Assembly: GCA_025769875.1 (NCBI GenBank) | Contig: JAGFNK010001243.1 | Coordinates: forward strand, 1 to 12,325 | Direction: 5' to 3' | DNA from: Russula earlei | Lineage: Eukaryota > Basidiomycota > Agaricomycetes > Russulales > Russulaceae | DNA: 12,325 nt | In this document: piece by piece, positions 1 to 7,303 of the stretch | How positions within the stretch are numbered: position 1 is the stretch's first letter | How the letters are laid out: each line of letters opens with the position of its first letter | Translations under genes and position numbers: made by a program | The notes under the pieces: model-generated | Databases searched by the model: none | What the model was told of the DNA's origin: nothing | The model's input: the letters and a program-made list of their open reading frames with translations, nothing else

Positions 1-970
1 ACAGACTCTTTACGCACTGTCTGTCCGTCGCCTCGTCGTCGCCACAGTAGCCTCAGTCGTGCCAGCCGCCGACTTCGCATCAGTCTCCATCTTAGCCTCG
101 CCCATACTCGTCAGTTCAGCCCAGTCTGTCATAGCAACCAGCATCGCCAGCTTGCCGCCGTCTCCACCCTGCCCTCAGCCTCAGCCTTCTCCGTCTCAGC
201 CGCTGCCACCACGCCCCTAGTTTTGCCAGCCGTCTCTGTCACCCCAGCTTCAGATCAGTCAACCACCCGCCACCACACTGTTAGCCTTGCCAGCTGCCTT
301 AGTCTCGTCAGCCACCGCTGTAGCCTCAGCCTCAGCCACTGACGTCTTAGTGCCACACACCGCCGCCTCCACCACCGTCTCACAAGCCACCGCTGCCACG
401 CCCTTGTCAGCCACAGCCGCCATCGCCCCTGTGTTGCCCTCAGTCGTCGCCTCTGCCCCGTCCGCCGTCCACCATCGCACCAGCTCAGTCTGCTGCCACC
501 TTCTCAGTCTCAGCCTCAGTCTTCTCAGTCACAGCCGCTGCTTTAGTAGTTTCGCGTGACACCAGCACCGCCGCACCATTGCAACCCCTTGCCACCAGCA
601 CCACCCCAGAAGACCAAGAAGGCCTCGGCCACGAACTTAGCCAACAACACGCCACAACAGGAGGCAGAAGCCGCCGCTACGCCACCACCGCCGCAGGTAG
701 AAGCAGTCGCCAACACCAACAGCACACTGCACACCGCCTCCCACATTGCCTCCCCATCCGTTGGCGCGCTCTCGCCCACGTCTGCTGCTGACACCTGCAG
801 TGGAGACGACCCCACCACCGCTGCCGCAAGATGACAGATCCAACCCCCACGCAAGCCACCCCACACATCCTCTTTCTCAGTCCTCGCCACCTACGTCTCT
901 ATCTACGAACTCATGCTCACCCGCCTACGCCTTCGCTCCTCGTCCACGCCTGCTGCCACCACCTGCAATG
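1..970. repeat. C-rich low-complexity region
   Basis: The plus strand is strongly C-rich and G-poor, built from degenerate triplets and hexamers of the TCAGCC, GCCACC and GTCGCC kind. Several frames stay open for 60-115 codons, giving Ala/Ser/Val/Thr-rich proteins on the plus strand and Gly/Val/Cys-rich ones on the minus strand. No frame stays open across the region and none shows a domain, so I read these as composition artefacts. It lies directly upstream of the TATA module at 980 and could be a decayed promoter-side (U3-like) sequence or an expanded repeat. No gene is supported. Confidence 0.6.
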
Positions 971-979
971 AAGATGACA

Positions 980-1078
980 CCTGTATAAAAAAACACCCTA
1001 GCTACTCTGTAGTAGAAAGAGTTCAGAATAGGACCCCTCTTTGCAACCCACTCCTCTCTGTCTGTGAAAAACAAGAAG
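980..1078 (+). promoter_or_regulatory. TATA box plus ~100-bp leader module, copy A
   Basis: The module starts with CCTGTATAAAA (TATA box about 984-990), runs through ACACCCTAGCTACTCTGTAG and ends in CTGTGAAAAACAAGAAG. A near-identical direct copy lies at 8473-8580, which has 9-10 extra bases in the middle. The sequences upstream of the TATA box in the two copies are both pyrimidine-rich but do not align by eye, and similarity also stops abruptly after AACAAGAAG. This fits the R/U5 half of an LTR or a repeated promoter/leader of a dispersed element. Function is inferred from the TATA box only. Confidence 0.5.
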
Positions 1079-1439
1079 GATGGTCAGAATCGAGAGGCAA
1101 GAGGGGTGATGAGTGGCTGGCCGCAACTCCAATCACACTGGAAATAATGTTGCACACCACAACACTTGAGTCAAAAACACTATAGGGCTGCCTCAAGACA
1201 GCCCATGGGTACAACATGAGGGAAAAATAATAGATATAGACCATGATTTTGAGTTGTAATTCATCTGATACACATGTGGAGGTGGCTTGAGACCAGCTCC
1301 ACCAATTCTCACTCAAATCTCATGAAAACAATGGGGCTGCCTAGCCCTCATTCAGGCAATTCAGGGACAATAAATTTCATATGAATTGAAGCTGTTTTGA
1401 GGGAGATATTCATCCCGCATGTTTGAGGGGGTTTCTGCG
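1079..1439. other. Unassigned sequence between TATA module A and the gypsy Gag remnant
   Basis: No coding region is supported. It contains a small perfect hairpin at 1185-1204 (GGGCTG, 8-nt loop, CAGCCC) and a related GGGCT..AGCCC hairpin near 1333-1346, both around the shared word GGGCTGCCT. The right-hand part is where the rest of gypsy Gag would lie on the minus strand, but no homologous residues continue in any frame, so the element is truncated somewhere in about 1300-1440. Confidence 0.35.
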
Positions 1440-2564
1440 CTAATTTGGGTGGAATTCAAGCTCCGCCAAGTGCGCTGAAAATGGCAATAAGATTGCGTGG
1501 TAGAGTCCACTTTTGAGCCCATTCTTGAAGCTCTCAATGGCAATTATGTCCGTCTCTGGCCATCCTGTTTTGGTGAGAAGTTGTTCGAAGGTGGAGATGT
1601 AGTCATCGAGGGAATCCTTCATTTCAAGTTTGACAAGAGCCACCTGGGCATCTTCCTTTTCTGCTGTGTTGGTGAATTTGAATGTGAAATCAGTGATGGA
1701 ATCGGTCCACAAGACTTCGTTGTTTTGATTGATGGGATTCTGGGCCCTAGTTATTTTTTCTCTAAGGGTCGTCACTTGCGAGTTTACCCAGTCTTCTACC
1801 TTTTCCCCTTGAATGTAGGAGAGGGCTAAGATGACCCTTTTTGAGGGGTCCCTCATGACTGCTTTGTCATTGTTGAGTCCCCAGTAAAGGTTGAACTCCA
1901 TGATGAATCTTTTAGTTTTGTTTCTTTCCCCTGTGAAGACTGTGGGTTCTTTGCTGCTAAGGGATCCATTGGTTCCTTGGGTGGCCTGTGGTGCTATGAC
2001 TGGTTGCATGGCAACTTGAGGGGCTGGAGCAGCTTGTGGGGCTTGTGCTGCCATAGTGGGTTCTGGGGATTCTGAGGGTGTTTGGGGTTCTGGTGGTTTG
2101 GTGGATTCTTGGGTTTCAGGGAGGTCCTCTGGTTCTAATGCAGGGGATTCAAAGGGTGTCTGAGTCTTGGCAGTATTTTCTGGCTCAGGGGGGTTGCCTT
2201 CTATAGAAGAGGCTTCTGTTTCTGATGGGGGTTTGTAGAGAGGGTCGTTTTCCCTCCAGTAGCCTAGTCCAAGGCTGTTTCTGATGAGTTCTAGGTCTTG
2301 ATGGGTGTAGAGCTGTCCTCTTCTGAGTTGTAGCTTGAACCAGCAGTTGTTGATGAATTCAACAGGTAGTTCTTCGTTGTTTTCAGTGGTAATGTAGCAG
2401 AGGAAGGTGTGGAAGCTGTCCCAAGTGGCAGTTCCTACGACGTGTTGAGGGAGATCAGGGGAGGGTCTAGGTTGGACATGGATCCAGTGGTTCGGTGGTA
2501 ATTCAAGGTTGATCTCCAGAATGGAGTAAGGAAAGCTTAGCTTGTGTTATGGCGTCGCGGCCAT
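1440..2564 (-). pseudogene. Ty3/gypsy-type retrotransposon Gag (nonsense at codon 6, truncated C-terminus)
   Basis: The frame runs from ATG at 2564 (MAATP) to a TAA at 2549-2547, then stays open for about 368 codons to the stop at 1442-1440. An internal ATG at 2054 opens the last 204 residues. The C-terminal half matches the Retrotrans_gag capsid domain: FTGERNKTKRFIMEF, then LALSYIQGEKVEDWV, a Trp/Phe stretch (VLWTDSITDFTFKF), LDDYISTFEQL and SFKNGLKSGL. The N-terminal part holds RGQLYTHQDLE followed by a Pro/Glu-rich linker. The CCHC zinc knuckle and all of pol are missing. Gag is the structural shell protein that packages element RNA. The codon-6 stop is either a disabling mutation or the end of a tiny upstream ORF. 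Gypsy assignment is from family knowledge and fairly sure; activity is very unlikely. Confidence 0.85.
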
Positions 2565-2566
2565 AA
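2547..2566 (-). promoter_or_regulatory. Near-palindrome enclosing the Gag start and codon-6 stop
   Basis: TTATGGC and GCCATAA form perfect 7-bp arms around a 6-base centre. On the minus strand one arm carries the ATG and the other creates the in-frame TAA. In the transcript this would fold into a hairpin that contains the whole five-codon frame. It may be chance, or a translation-control element. Confidence 0.4.
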
Positions 2567-2956
2567 GAGCGTTAGCTCAAGGTTCAGTGGGGTCAGGTCC
2601 CTGTGACTTGGTTCAAGGGGTTCAGTGGGGCTGGCTCAAGGAGACCAGATCAAAGTTTTAGCATCTCAAGGCTGAGTCAGATAATGACTCAGTCCGCAGA
2701 CAGAGTCGATCTTCTGGTTTCACAGAAGAGGAGGATGATGATAGAGCATGAGAGGAGTAAGAGGAATGCAAGAGTTCCTCCTAGTGTGTTGATGTCAAGC
2801 AAGGTAAGAGCCAGCACAAACAAGTTGTGATTGAGAGAGGATACAGGGCAAAGGGATGCGACAGGAAATGGGACAAAGCTAAGCTTTGGGCATTCCCCAG
2901 CTTTTACAGGTGCTTGAATACTGTATGTGGCGAGGCTGTACAGTACTATATGCGGA

Positions 2957-3120
2957 ACAATAGATAAAGGTGAACCAATAGCAGAAGGGACTCAAACAAT
3001 AGATGAAACACAATAGGTAAAACAATAAAGGGTCATCAACATCAAGGGATGAAATGGTAACCAAGGGGAAGAGGGTGACAGAAGAGAACAATAACGGGAG
3101 AAGTTAGAGATGGGACAATA
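2957..3120. repeat. Irregular cluster of ACAATA hexamers
   Basis: Six exact ACAATA words (2957, 2996, 3010, 3022, 3088, 3115) and one CCAATA (2975) occur in 164 bp, all on the plus strand, often followed by GATAAAGG, GATGAA or AAAGGG. Spacing is irregular (12-66 bp), so this is a degenerate tandem or a binding-site cluster, not a CRISPR array. Confidence 0.45.
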
Positions 3121-3129
3121 AAGGGGTAG

Positions 3130-3134
3130 ACCAT
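3130..3134. repeat. Target site duplication ACCAT, left
   Basis: The five bases ACCAT directly before the left LTR are repeated exactly at 6867-6871 after the right LTR. Five bp is the usual copia duplication length. Confidence 0.9.
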
Positions 3135-3271
3135 TGTTGGACGTGCAGCCACTAAGTGCCGCGCGAACAGACAATCCGGACCATACGTGTGAATAATTTG
3201 AATTTAGTTATCGTTTGTTTTCCCTCAGTCTTTTACACACAAGACTGAGCTCTTATTCTATAGCTTCAACA
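3135..3271 (+). repeat. Left (5') LTR of copia, 137 bp, shortened
   Basis: Begins TGTTGGACGTGC and ends TAGCTTCAACA. It aligns to the right LTR with nine substitutions, all transitions, all within the first 65 bases. It lacks a 110-bp segment that the right LTR carries between two copies of a direct repeat. A 9-bp stem hairpin sits at 3224-3249. No strong TATA box is visible. Confidence 0.93.
3224..3249 (+). promoter_or_regulatory. LTR hairpin
   Basis: CTCAGTCTT, an 8-nt loop TTACACAC, and AAGACTGAG form a perfect 9-bp stem. The right LTR has the same hairpin at 6709-6734 and a 7-bp-stem version at 6821-6843. Its placement within the LTR suggests an RNA structure near the transcript ends, but that role is a guess. 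Confidence 0.6.
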
Positions 3272-3283
3272 GATTATGAGACC
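3272..3283 (+). promoter_or_regulatory. Copia primer-binding site, half-tRNA(Met) type
   Basis: GATTATGAGACC lies directly after the LTR. Its reverse complement GGTCTCATAATC contains a CAT anticodon and resembles the anticodon arm of elongator tRNA-Met, not a tRNA 3' CCA end. Priming from a methionine-tRNA fragment cut in the anticodon loop is known for Drosophila copia. The match here is by eye. Confidence 0.6.
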
Positions 3284-3335
3284 TGGTCGTCCCTGACATC
3301 ACGAACTCCCACCAGCTTCCAAATCGCGTAACGAA

Positions 3336-3344
3336 ATGCCATGA
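3336..3344 (+). promoter_or_regulatory. Two-codon upstream ORF overlapping the copia gag start
   Basis: ATG CCA TGA occupies 3336-3344, and its TGA overlaps the gag ATG at 3341. Ribosomes starting at the first ATG would stop on top of the second. This could lower or tune Gag synthesis by reinitiation. It is seen directly; the role is inferred. Confidence 0.4.
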
Positions 3345-4113
3345 GTGCCCCCACAGCAACCGCAAACGTCACGCCCTCGAGAGGCAGCCATGCTCCCACT
3401 GTAGGAGCCACAGGAAAAACTTACATGGGCGGCCAACATGGTTACGATGGACCATTCTTTGAAGGTGGCACAGTCGCGTACACACAATGGAAAGCTAATA
3501 TAGAGGCACTGTTCAAAACAAACGGCCTGATGGAAATCATAAGAGGGACATACTCAAAACTGGACCCCAGCAATGACCTGAGCAGCTTTGCCGACTGGGA
3601 GCAGAAAGATTGTGACACTCATGCCCAAATCTTACTCTCGTTAAAAGGGCACGCTCTCAACACTGCCCTAGGCATTGCTGGAGCCAAAGATACTTGGGAC
3701 ACATTCGAAAAACAATTTTCACGGAAGGGTGAGCAACGCATCACACATTTATTAACGGACCTATACCAGGTCACTTTCTCCGAAACCAAACCCATGGCTC
3801 CTCAGATAATATGACTGCTATTCGCCGCCCGAACCCTCAAAAACTTGGATACCCCAATGACGAGAAAGTCCTCATATGGATGCTAATTCTCACACTACCA
3901 GAAAACATGGCCAAACTCAAGGCCACTCTTCACTCGATGCCGCCCAGCCTGCTTACAGCTGAGCACGTCACAGACCGCATCCTCCATGAGGAGCATTGGA
4001 TCCGACCGACTGGTGACGTGGCTACAATTGACATTGCAAACACAGGGGGCACAAGACACATGAATGCTGGAAAATTCATGGGAAACTACAGGACAAAGCA
4101 ACAGTGGCAGTAG
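3341..4113 (+). pseudogene. Copia Gag, frameshifted, zinc knuckle missing
   Basis: The first frame gives 157 residues from ATG 3341, ending at 3814, with the copia Gag core: FFEGGTVAYTQWKANIEALF, then LSSFADWEQKD, ILLSLKGHAL and DTWDTFEKQF. The homology continues in another frame from about 3811 to the TAG at 4111-4113 (KLGYPNDEKVLIWMLILTLP and LHSMPPSLLTAEHVTDRILHEE), so a single small indel lies near 3795-3810. Gag forms the virus-like particle that holds element RNA. The CCHC nucleic-acid-binding knuckle expected before the protease is not present in any frame; a 15-residue minisatellite occupies that place. The start is chosen because it opens the homologous frame, despite the overlapping upstream ATG. 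Confidence 0.85.
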
Positions 4114-5468
4114 CAGCTATGACTGGCATGAGTGCGCACAACACAGCGACACTCACGACCACTGGGACCGGCACAAGCATGCACAACGCAGCGATGCCCA
4201 CGCCCGCTGCAACTGGCATGAGCATGCACAACACAGTGACGCCCACGCCCTCTATGACTGGCATGAGCGCGCACTATGCAGCGATGCCCATGCCTGCTAG
4301 GACTGGCACAAGTGCTCCCGACATACCAGCAATGCCTGCAGCTCAGCTACCAGCCAGCGCTGCCATTGCATATGTCCCCACATCCGATAACAGCATCTCA
4401 TTACATCTGGCAGTCGAAGATGAGCTGATCCGCGTGGCCACAACTCAGGAGCAACTCCGAGCCGCTGATCTCAAAGACGGCTGGCTCATCGACTCCAGAG
4501 CCTCGCACATCATGACATCCCATCACAATTGGTTCACTCAGTTCACCCTGCTCGCATTGCCCATTCAAGTCGCCTTAGGCGACGATAGCACAATACTCGC
4601 CACCGGAGCTGGACAAGTGCAAGTCCGAATGCGTGCACACGGCACGTGGAGTACTGCAATACTCTGCGATGTCCTGTACATCCCGGACCTCAAAGGGAAC
4701 CTCTTATCGGTCTCCCACTTTGCTCAATGCGGGGTGGAAGTGCGCTTCCAGGGACAGACATGCGAGATATACAACAAAACCCGACTTGTATGTGAGGGAC
4801 AATTACATGGAAGCTTATACATTATGGCCATCAAAATGCCAACACTCGAGTTGGCACACATAGTGACGCCAGACCCATCCCTCACAGAACGCGGCCACAA
4901 AACTGAAGCCGCGCTTACCGCACGCACGGCGATCTTCCAGGCCTCCCCAGATACATTCTGCGAACAGGTTGTGACCCGGACAGACAATAAGCCGCAGAAG
5001 AAACATGCTGGTGGGCTGAAGCACAAGTTGAAAGCACCCCAGCACCCCAAGCCGTCCACTGCATGCATCAAACTCAAAATGGGCCAACACCCGAAGACCC
5101 CCCGATTACATGAAGGGGGTGAACCCACCAACATCGCAGAACTCGCGACCCAGACACCTCTTGATAGGGTCCGGGCGATGCATGCCAATGCAAACCTACC
5201 CATGTGTGCCTTGGACGATCTGACATCTAAAGAGGCCAGGAGCAGGACAACTCCTGACCCCTCTCGGTTGCAAGTCCTTGCAACACGCGTGTCTGCACAC
5301 ACCCCAGAGAAGAGACCCACCATGCTGACCCGAAGGTCACTGGTGCACACATTCTCAGGCCATGCATATCACCAGCAGGCATACAAGCCTGCACATCTCC
5401 CCACCCCCCACACCCTTCAACCCCGCGCCATCATATCTGATGAAGGGGGGCCCCACATCACGCATTGA
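4104..5468 (+). pseudogene. Copia Pol part 1: protease and integrase C-terminal remnant
   Basis: A 454-codon open frame. Residues 1-80 are mainly the minisatellite. Next is the copia retropepsin: DLKDGWLIDSRASHIM, then VALGDDSTILATGAGQV, LCDVLYIPDLKGNLLSVSHF and a closing LYIMAI. The catalytic Asp-Ser-Gly is Asp-Ser-Arg (codon AGA at 4497-4499), so cleavage activity is probably lost. The pre-integrase and HHCC zinc domains and the DDE core are missing. The integrase C-terminal side is recognisable from about residue 354: DRVRAMHANANLPM, then PDPSRLQVLATRVSAH, SLVHTFSGHAYHQQAY and ISDEGGP. Sequence between these parts (about 4870-5150) is polar and unrecognised. The frame stops at 5466-5468, and homology passes to the next frame near 5460. 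Confidence 0.85.
4119..4343 (+). repeat. 45-bp minisatellite, five units, within copia coding region
   Basis: Units begin at 4119, 4164, 4209, 4254 and 4299 (the last is degraded). In the protease frame each encodes a 15-residue repeat such as MTGMSAHYAAMPMPA. In a second plus frame the same DNA encodes a His/Asp-rich repeat (WHEHAQHSDAHA). Because 45 is a multiple of three, frames on both strands stay open across it. Confidence 0.85.
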
Positions 5469-6612
5469 GAGCATGATCCTTGAATTCGATGATGCAGTCG
5501 AAAGAGCCGAAAAAGGGGAAATGAGAGCGAAGTTGAGGGGGCGGCGAAGATGGAACCAGCGGACAATGCAGAACAGCCACTGCATGCAAAGCTGCAAGGT
5601 GTTGGAGCAGAGAACCCCCTGCCCACTCAGCCTGAAACAGGCAGACAACGGGGAGCAGGTGCCACGTGCCGAACCACAGGGCATCATAGTGGACGTGATT
5701 CCACCTGCTCAGCCTGAAACACCACAAAGTCAGCTCACAATTCACAAGGCAGAAGACTTGCCTGCGCAATCTGCCACGGGACCACCAAAGCGCATCACAC
5801 GCGCGCTCACACCCAACCAAGGCGACAAAGCGGAGGAGCTGAATGAAGGAGAAGTGGAAAAGGCATCGCATGCCGAACCACAAGACACACAGCTGCAATG
5901 CAATAACAACACACCTGAGGACCAAGCTTCCTCACAACCTGAAATGCGCCCAAAATGCACCACTCGCACACCCATCCACAACAAGTCCACCCACCTAAAC
6001 AGAGAACTGATGGATGAGACCTTCTTGAAAGCATGCCCAGGAAATAACCACCAATGCACGTGCGACCGCGAGACCCAGTATGCCCAAGGTACGAGCAACC
6101 ACTGCCCAACCTTCCAGCGTGACTCTGGCATCCAGCTGATCTTGGTCGGACATGTCGACCCCGATTGGACCAGCAAAGCCCATTCTTGACTTCATCTTCA
6201 TGTTGACAGGTGGGGCCATAAACTGGAGCCAAAAGAAGCAAGCCCCGGTTGCACCCTTGAGCACCAAGGCAGAGCACACTGTGGGTGCATGCGCCGCTGA
6301 AGAAGCCACCAGGCTGAGGCAACCACTCACTGGATTGGGCCAAAAGACCCATCTCCTCACAATCCCTCATGTTCATGTCGACAACCAGCCGACCATCGCC
6401 ATTACCAGGAACCCCAAGTTCCACAACTGCACCAGAACACACCAAGGTGTGACACCATTATCTTGCAGCAGAATGTTGACTTGCAGGGGACCGATCTCAC
6501 CTACACTCCATCAGAAGAGCCAGTAGCCAATGTATTGAAAAAGGGTCCCAGCTGCAAGAAGCACAAAGGTCTCACGATGGAAATGGGAGAGAATGCGCAC
6601 CACTCAGGCTGA
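5463..6612 (+). pseudogene. Copia Pol part 2: linker and broken RNase H; reverse transcriptase deleted
   Basis: Begins with IESMILEFDDAVERAEK, the linker that normally follows the integrase DEGGP motif, then a Pro/Gln/Glu-rich stretch to about 6000. No polymerase YVDD or other reverse transcriptase motifs follow. RNase H starts at VGHVDPDW (near 6146) and breaks at the stop 6187-6189; it resumes in another frame as FIFMLTGGAINWSQKKQ, APLSTKAEH and HVDNQPTIAI, keeping candidate catalytic Asp, Glu and Asp residues. A further frame change near 6440 restores the first frame for LTYTPSEEPVANVLKKG and the final stop at 6610-6612, which overlaps the polypurine tract. RNase H would remove the RNA template during reverse transcription; this copy cannot. 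Confidence 0.82.
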
Positions 6613-6617
6613 GGGGG
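6611..6617 (+). promoter_or_regulatory. Copia polypurine tract
   Basis: GAGGGGG lies two bases (CG) before the right LTR, the expected place for plus-strand DNA priming. It overlaps the last base pair of the pol stop codon region (TGA 6610-6612). Confidence 0.7.
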
Positions 6618-6619
6618 CG

Positions 6620-6866
6620 TGTTGGACATGCAGCCACTAAGTGCCGCGCAAACGGACAATCCAGACTGTACATGTAAATAATTCGAATTTAGTTATCGTT
6701 TGTTTTCCCTCAGTCTTTTACACACAAGACTGAGGTCAGTACTACACCTTCCTTTACATTCCTTTATAGCTAATACTGTACATAGCCCTTATTCCATAGG
6801 TTAGCATACTAACCTGAATACAGTCTTTTACACACAAGACTGAGCTCTTATTCTATAGCTTCAACA
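6620..6866 (+). repeat. Right (3') LTR of copia, 247 bp
   Basis: Begins TGTTGGACATGC and ends TAGCTTCAACA. It contains a 24-bp direct repeat at 6711-6734 and 6821-6844, offset 110 bp, each with a hairpin. The left LTR has only one copy, and the length difference between the LTRs is exactly 110 bp. The unit also shares CTTATTCYATAG near its end, so a tandem duplication is as possible as a deletion in the left LTR. Confidence 0.93.
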
Positions 6867-6871
6867 ACCAT
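6867..6871. repeat. Target site duplication ACCAT, right
   Basis: Exact copy of 3130-3134, directly after the right LTR. Confidence 0.9.
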
Positions 6872-6876
6872 AACAC

Positions 6877-7008
6877 TCATGCTGTTGAAAGGTATTGATT
6901 TACTTCAGTCATGAAGTCTTCCTCCTCCAAGGAATTCATGGCTGAGCTCTGACTATCCTCACAAGGTTCATTCAGAATGAGGTTGGGGTCAACAACATCA
7001 CAGGCCAT
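6877..7008 (-). CDS. Small acidic ORF, 43 aa, unknown
   Basis: ATG at 7008 to TGA at 6879-6877 on the minus strand, encoding an acidic peptide that begins MACDVVDPNLILNEPCEDSQ and ends in LSTA. It is outside and upstream of the copia insertion, in the same orientation as the gypsy Gag, so it would be a leader ORF of that element. No domain is recognised, and an ORF of this size can occur by chance. Confidence 0.15.
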   Translation of the reverse strand: MACDVVDPNLILNEPCEDSQSSAMNSLEEEDFMTEVNQYLSTA

Positions 7009-7260
7009 GATGGCTAAGGCCCTTGATGTCAAGACTCACTGTTGAACAATCCAGTTCAAGAGCAAGGGATAAGTTCAAAGACGAGTCAATAGACATCCAA
7101 GACGGCATGGGCAAGAAGCAATGTTCAAAGCAGTACCAAGTACCAAAGAGGTATAGTTACTGGTAGAGTTGAGCAATTATGCAGGGAAGAGGCCAGAGTG
7201 ATCACAAGGGGACGGTCCTTAAAGGAGTATCCCAGGGATAGAGAGTGCCATAAACAAATG

Positions 7261-7303
7261 GACAGTCTGAGGACTGTCTGCTACTTTATTGAGCACTTAT
7301 ATA
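7261..7303 (-). promoter_or_regulatory. Minus-strand TATA box, AATAAA and hairpin
   Basis: On the minus strand TATATAAG (7303-7296) is followed within 6 bases by AATAAA (7290-7285) and then a perfect 7-bp hairpin GACAGTC, loop, GACTGTC (7278-7261). Promoter and poly(A) signals packed together are typical of a compact LTR. Confidence 0.5.

Larger units (their letters stand above)
2565..3134 (-). other. Probable 5' leader of the gypsy element, left of the copia insertion
   Basis: Lies directly upstream of Gag on the minus strand and ends at the copia target duplication. Read on the minus strand it is pyrimidine-rich. No supported coding region. It includes a 12-bp direct repeat GGTTCAGTGGGG at 2581-2592 and 2619-2630, just upstream of the Gag ATG, and a cluster of ACAATA words (separate entry). 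I could not place a primer-binding site or an LTR boundary here with confidence. Confidence 0.4.
3135..6866 (+). mobile_element. Ty1/copia LTR retrotransposon, internally deleted and non-autonomous
   Basis: A 3732-bp element with TGTTGG..CAACA LTRs, perfect 5-bp duplications, a primer-binding site, a polypurine tract, and in order: Gag, retropepsin, integrase C-terminal remnant, linker and RNase H. The order integrase before RNase H identifies copia rather than gypsy. Typical autonomous relatives are near 5 kb; here the integrase N-terminus and catalytic core and nearly all of reverse transcriptase are absent, and at least five frame changes are needed to read it through. It sits inside the probable leader of the minus-strand gypsy element, so it is the younger insertion. 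It could have moved only with proteins from another copy. Confidence 0.95.

Noticed and set aside
287..890. Ala/Ser-rich plus ORFs and Gly-rich minus ORF at the left end
   Set aside because: Low-complexity translation of a biased repeat; no start context, domain or continuing frame.
1181..1190. TATAGGGCTG as a second hAT terminus
   Set aside because: Only the first eight bases match the hAT end; no inverted partner or 8-bp duplication was found nearby.
2957..3120. CRISPR-like spaced repeats
   Set aside because: The repeats are 6 bp with irregular spacing in a eukaryotic transposon; no array structure.
4102..4113. Programmed frameshift between copia gag and pol frames
   Set aside because: No slippery heptamer or Ty1-like site is visible, and other frame breaks occur nearby, so ordinary indels are more likely.
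4724..5350. 208-codon minus-strand ORF across copia Pol
   Set aside because: It mirrors the copia coding strand, is Cys/Arg/Ser/Val-rich, and has no domain; the plus frame carries clear protease and integrase motifs.
5807..6445. 212-codon minus-strand ORF across linker and RNase H
   Set aside because: Antisense shadow of the copia RNase H region with no recognisable domain.
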